A program made the position numbers and the translations under genes. A DNA stretch of 64,000 nt from Dipetalonema caudispina (taxonomy: Eukaryota; Nematoda; Chromadorea; Rhabditida; Onchocercidae), in NCBI GenBank assembly GCA_013365325.1, contig JABVXV010000114.1:62001-126000 (forward strand). The letters are read 5' to 3'. Under the pieces are notes generated by a model. The model was not told where the DNA came from and did no database searches. It was given only the letters and a program-made list of their open reading frames with translations. This document shows, one piece after another, positions 61,939 through 64,000 of this stretch; position 1 is the first letter of the stretch, and every line of letters begins with the position of its first letter.

Positions 61939-64000
61939 TCATAAATCAGTTGAAACTGGTGTTTGTTTATGAGCTAACCACAGGAAGGCAATACTGATCA
62001 AGGCTGAAACGAGAAACATGACGTCGAACCATCGATGATAAAAATTGAATTGCAAGTCTCCCAAAACGACAGTAATGCTGGACCTGAAAAAAATTTCCAT
62101 TACTCTCTCCCTTATTTATATTTTTGTTTTTGAAACGTCCGCCCATATATATTATATATATGACGCTAAAGTTTCAAGAACAAAAACTTTTGTCTGTCGC
62201 TTGATTTAAATATCTTTTCTTTTATGGAATCCATATCGTTCTTTAAGGTTTAATTAGTAAATCAAATCATAAAAAATGTTTGTTTCTTCACGTAAGCGGT
62301 AATAAAATTTTTGCTTATATACACAAAAAAGATATATTTACAACAAGTTCACTGATAATAACGAACCTATATTGATGAGGCATGTTCATCCGCATCAAAA
62401 GTACACTTGACACAAAGTACATGCCCTGAAAATACAAAAACCGTGTACTATTCAAGAAATCGGTGGAAAGCGGTCGAGTAACTTTCCTCGCTTCGCAGTT
62501 CTTTTGTTAATTGAACGGGAAAAAATGGATTAATTTTGCTACCTCACTAACGCCGAGAGTACTGCAACAAGTCCAAACAATATTCCTCACTTATTCGATA
62601 GTGGCGGTCCTGTGAGATAACTATCAAGATGTACTTACATTTTAATTCAGATTTATCCTAACAGAAGATTCAATTTCTTTAACACCTCCGATGAAGGAAA
62701 GAGTAATTCCTATTCGGTGCAGTTGGAAAAAACTTAAATCGTATTATTTTCTGTCTTGTCGTAACTGAAGCTTTTCTTGAAGGAAAATATGAATTCATGC
62801 TTACCATAATATGAGCAAGAATGAGAACGATCAAATTTGAAGATTTGCTGCTCGAGATCATGTAGAAAAATTTCGTTAATGTTATTAGAAGGCCTCTTAC
62901 TGAAGTTACAGCAATAACGCCCACTAATAGAAATGATATGTGTTGTGACCAAAAGCGAATCTGCAAATGTACTGACAGTTTAATCTTCAATTTTAATCTG
63001 TATATTTTCAATTTTAATGTGATCGATGATGATCTTCGTAAGCAGGGAGCTTTCACAAACGCACATTCCTATGCAACTTGCAGTCAGTGATGAATCATAT
63101 TGAATAACTGGAACAGACTTACATCAAGTTGAAAACCCATATAATTGACAGCAATTTCAATTCCTCTCGTAACTGGATCTACTTTACCGACTCGATCGAA
63201 AACAATATTCACAGTACAAATAAAAATTTTCCACATACAATAAATGGAAAAGAAATGTCCGACTATATTGAAATATTGTCCTTGCCAAGTTTTACTATAT
63301 TCCATACGCTCCTAAAAAAAATATGCAAAATGAAAACGAAGCGCTGACAAAAATACGGGAGATGGCTGAATTTCTAAGCATGAAATGTGATTCACAGTTA
63401 AATCCCGGAAGCTTTGATCTTAGTCAACATGGGAAAAACCCGGACTCATAATCTAAGTTTGAAAAATTGTTTAGTCTTACGAAGTTAAGCCAAAAGCCCT
63501 TATAAATAAAGGTATAAATTCTGCTCCTGTTCTCAAATCCTGTTGTTCTCCAGATTTATCTTATCCTATTTCAATTCCCCAAAATTCTTATGTATCTTAT
63601 CGCGTCAACAAAAGATAGTAGATTAAGACATAACGACAGGGTAGATCGTCGGAGATTTCGATATTCTTTATCAAGATCTTAAAAATTTTTCATACAAACA
63701 TGGAATCACGCACCCGCATATTCCGTAGTTCAACAATTTCTAGAAACAAGTAGCGACTGAGCTCTTCCAGAGGTAATATTTCTGAGTTAAGCATGCTGCA
63801 AAATTATTTCTATAGGAATTTCGAAACGAAAAATATAGAAATTTCATAAGGGAAAAAAGAGAACGAATAGACCAACAGAAATGAACCAATCATACAAAGA
63901 TTGCTAAAACTTCTCACTTTATCTGATCTTTCAATGAGTTTGAAGAAAATGATACTGAACCCCACAGCTTCTGCAGAAGACCTCCTTGATTATCACTTCC
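61939..64000 (-). CDS. GPHR: Golgi pH regulator GPHR/GPR89 (5' part outside window)
   Basis: Role (known): GPHR is a multi-pass Golgi/ER anion channel needed for Golgi acidification, glycosylation and transport. The minus-strand exons run in from beyond 64000: a Ser-rich loop near 63900-64000, EILPLEELSRYLFLEIVELR (about 63712-63795), YSKTWQGQYFNIVGHFFSIY, then VNIVFDRVGKVDPVTRGIEI. Next come WSQHISFLLVGVIAVTSVRG, LLITLTKFFYMISSSKSSNL, a short exon near 62340-62430, and a last exon with VVLGDLQFNFYHRWFDVMFL ending HKQTPVSTDL at 61939. These blocks match human GPR89 closely (FDRVGKTDPVTRGIEITVNY; FYAISSSKSSN). Only the C-terminal half is in the window. Confidence 0.95.

Noticed and set aside
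1..64000. Bacterial or Wolbachia-derived insert, CRISPR array, viral element
   Set aside because: No intron-free bacterial-type gene, no regularly spaced repeats and no viral polymerase or capsid-like frame were seen on either strand.

Overview
The window looks like nuclear DNA of a nematode, most likely a filarial or other spirurid (clade III) worm. This is an inference from very AT-rich, T-tract-rich sequence, short exons split by introns of roughly 100-500 bp, TTTTCAG-like acceptors and the type of proteins encoded. No bacterial operon, CRISPR array, rRNA or convincing tRNA was seen. Gene models were built by hand from exon translations joined at GT/AG boundaries with matching phase, and no expression data were available.

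Layout on the plus strand, left part: 2-9138 is the 3' part of a TANGO1/MIA3-like ER-exit receptor (SH3-like start, His-rich and Ser/Pro-rich lumen, one membrane segment, coiled coils, proline-rich tail). 12425-15267 is a calcium-activated nucleotidase (apyrase, CANT1/apy-1 type). 17564-19019 is a CTR copper transporter. Minus strand, middle part (43503 down to 20573): a short-chain dehydrogenase with an unusual membrane-spanning tail, a TMEM254-like small membrane protein, a FAM32A homologue, a UVRAG-like Beclin-complex subunit and VPS41 of the HOPS complex. A decayed mariner transposase lies at about 36550-37260. Right part: a candidate 60-residue minus-strand gene sits head to head with RPAC19 (RNA polymerase I/III subunit), followed by gamma-tubulin. 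An unrecognised minus-strand membrane-protein gene (53095 to 51298) and USP14 are divergent. A DHDDS cis-prenyltransferase with a possible extra N-terminal region converges on a GPHR/GPR89 gene that runs off the right edge.

Functionally the window is rich in secretory and endolysosomal genes: TANGO1-like (ER exit), apyrase (ER/Golgi nucleotide clearance), DHDDS (dolichol for glycosylation), GPHR (Golgi pH), CTR (copper), and VPS41 and UVRAG, which both act in endosome/lysosome fusion. The grouping may be chance. The most interesting points are the TANGO1-like gene in a nematode, the unrecognised membrane gene with a 17-nt micro-exon, the SDR with a membrane tail, and the DHDDS upstream exons.
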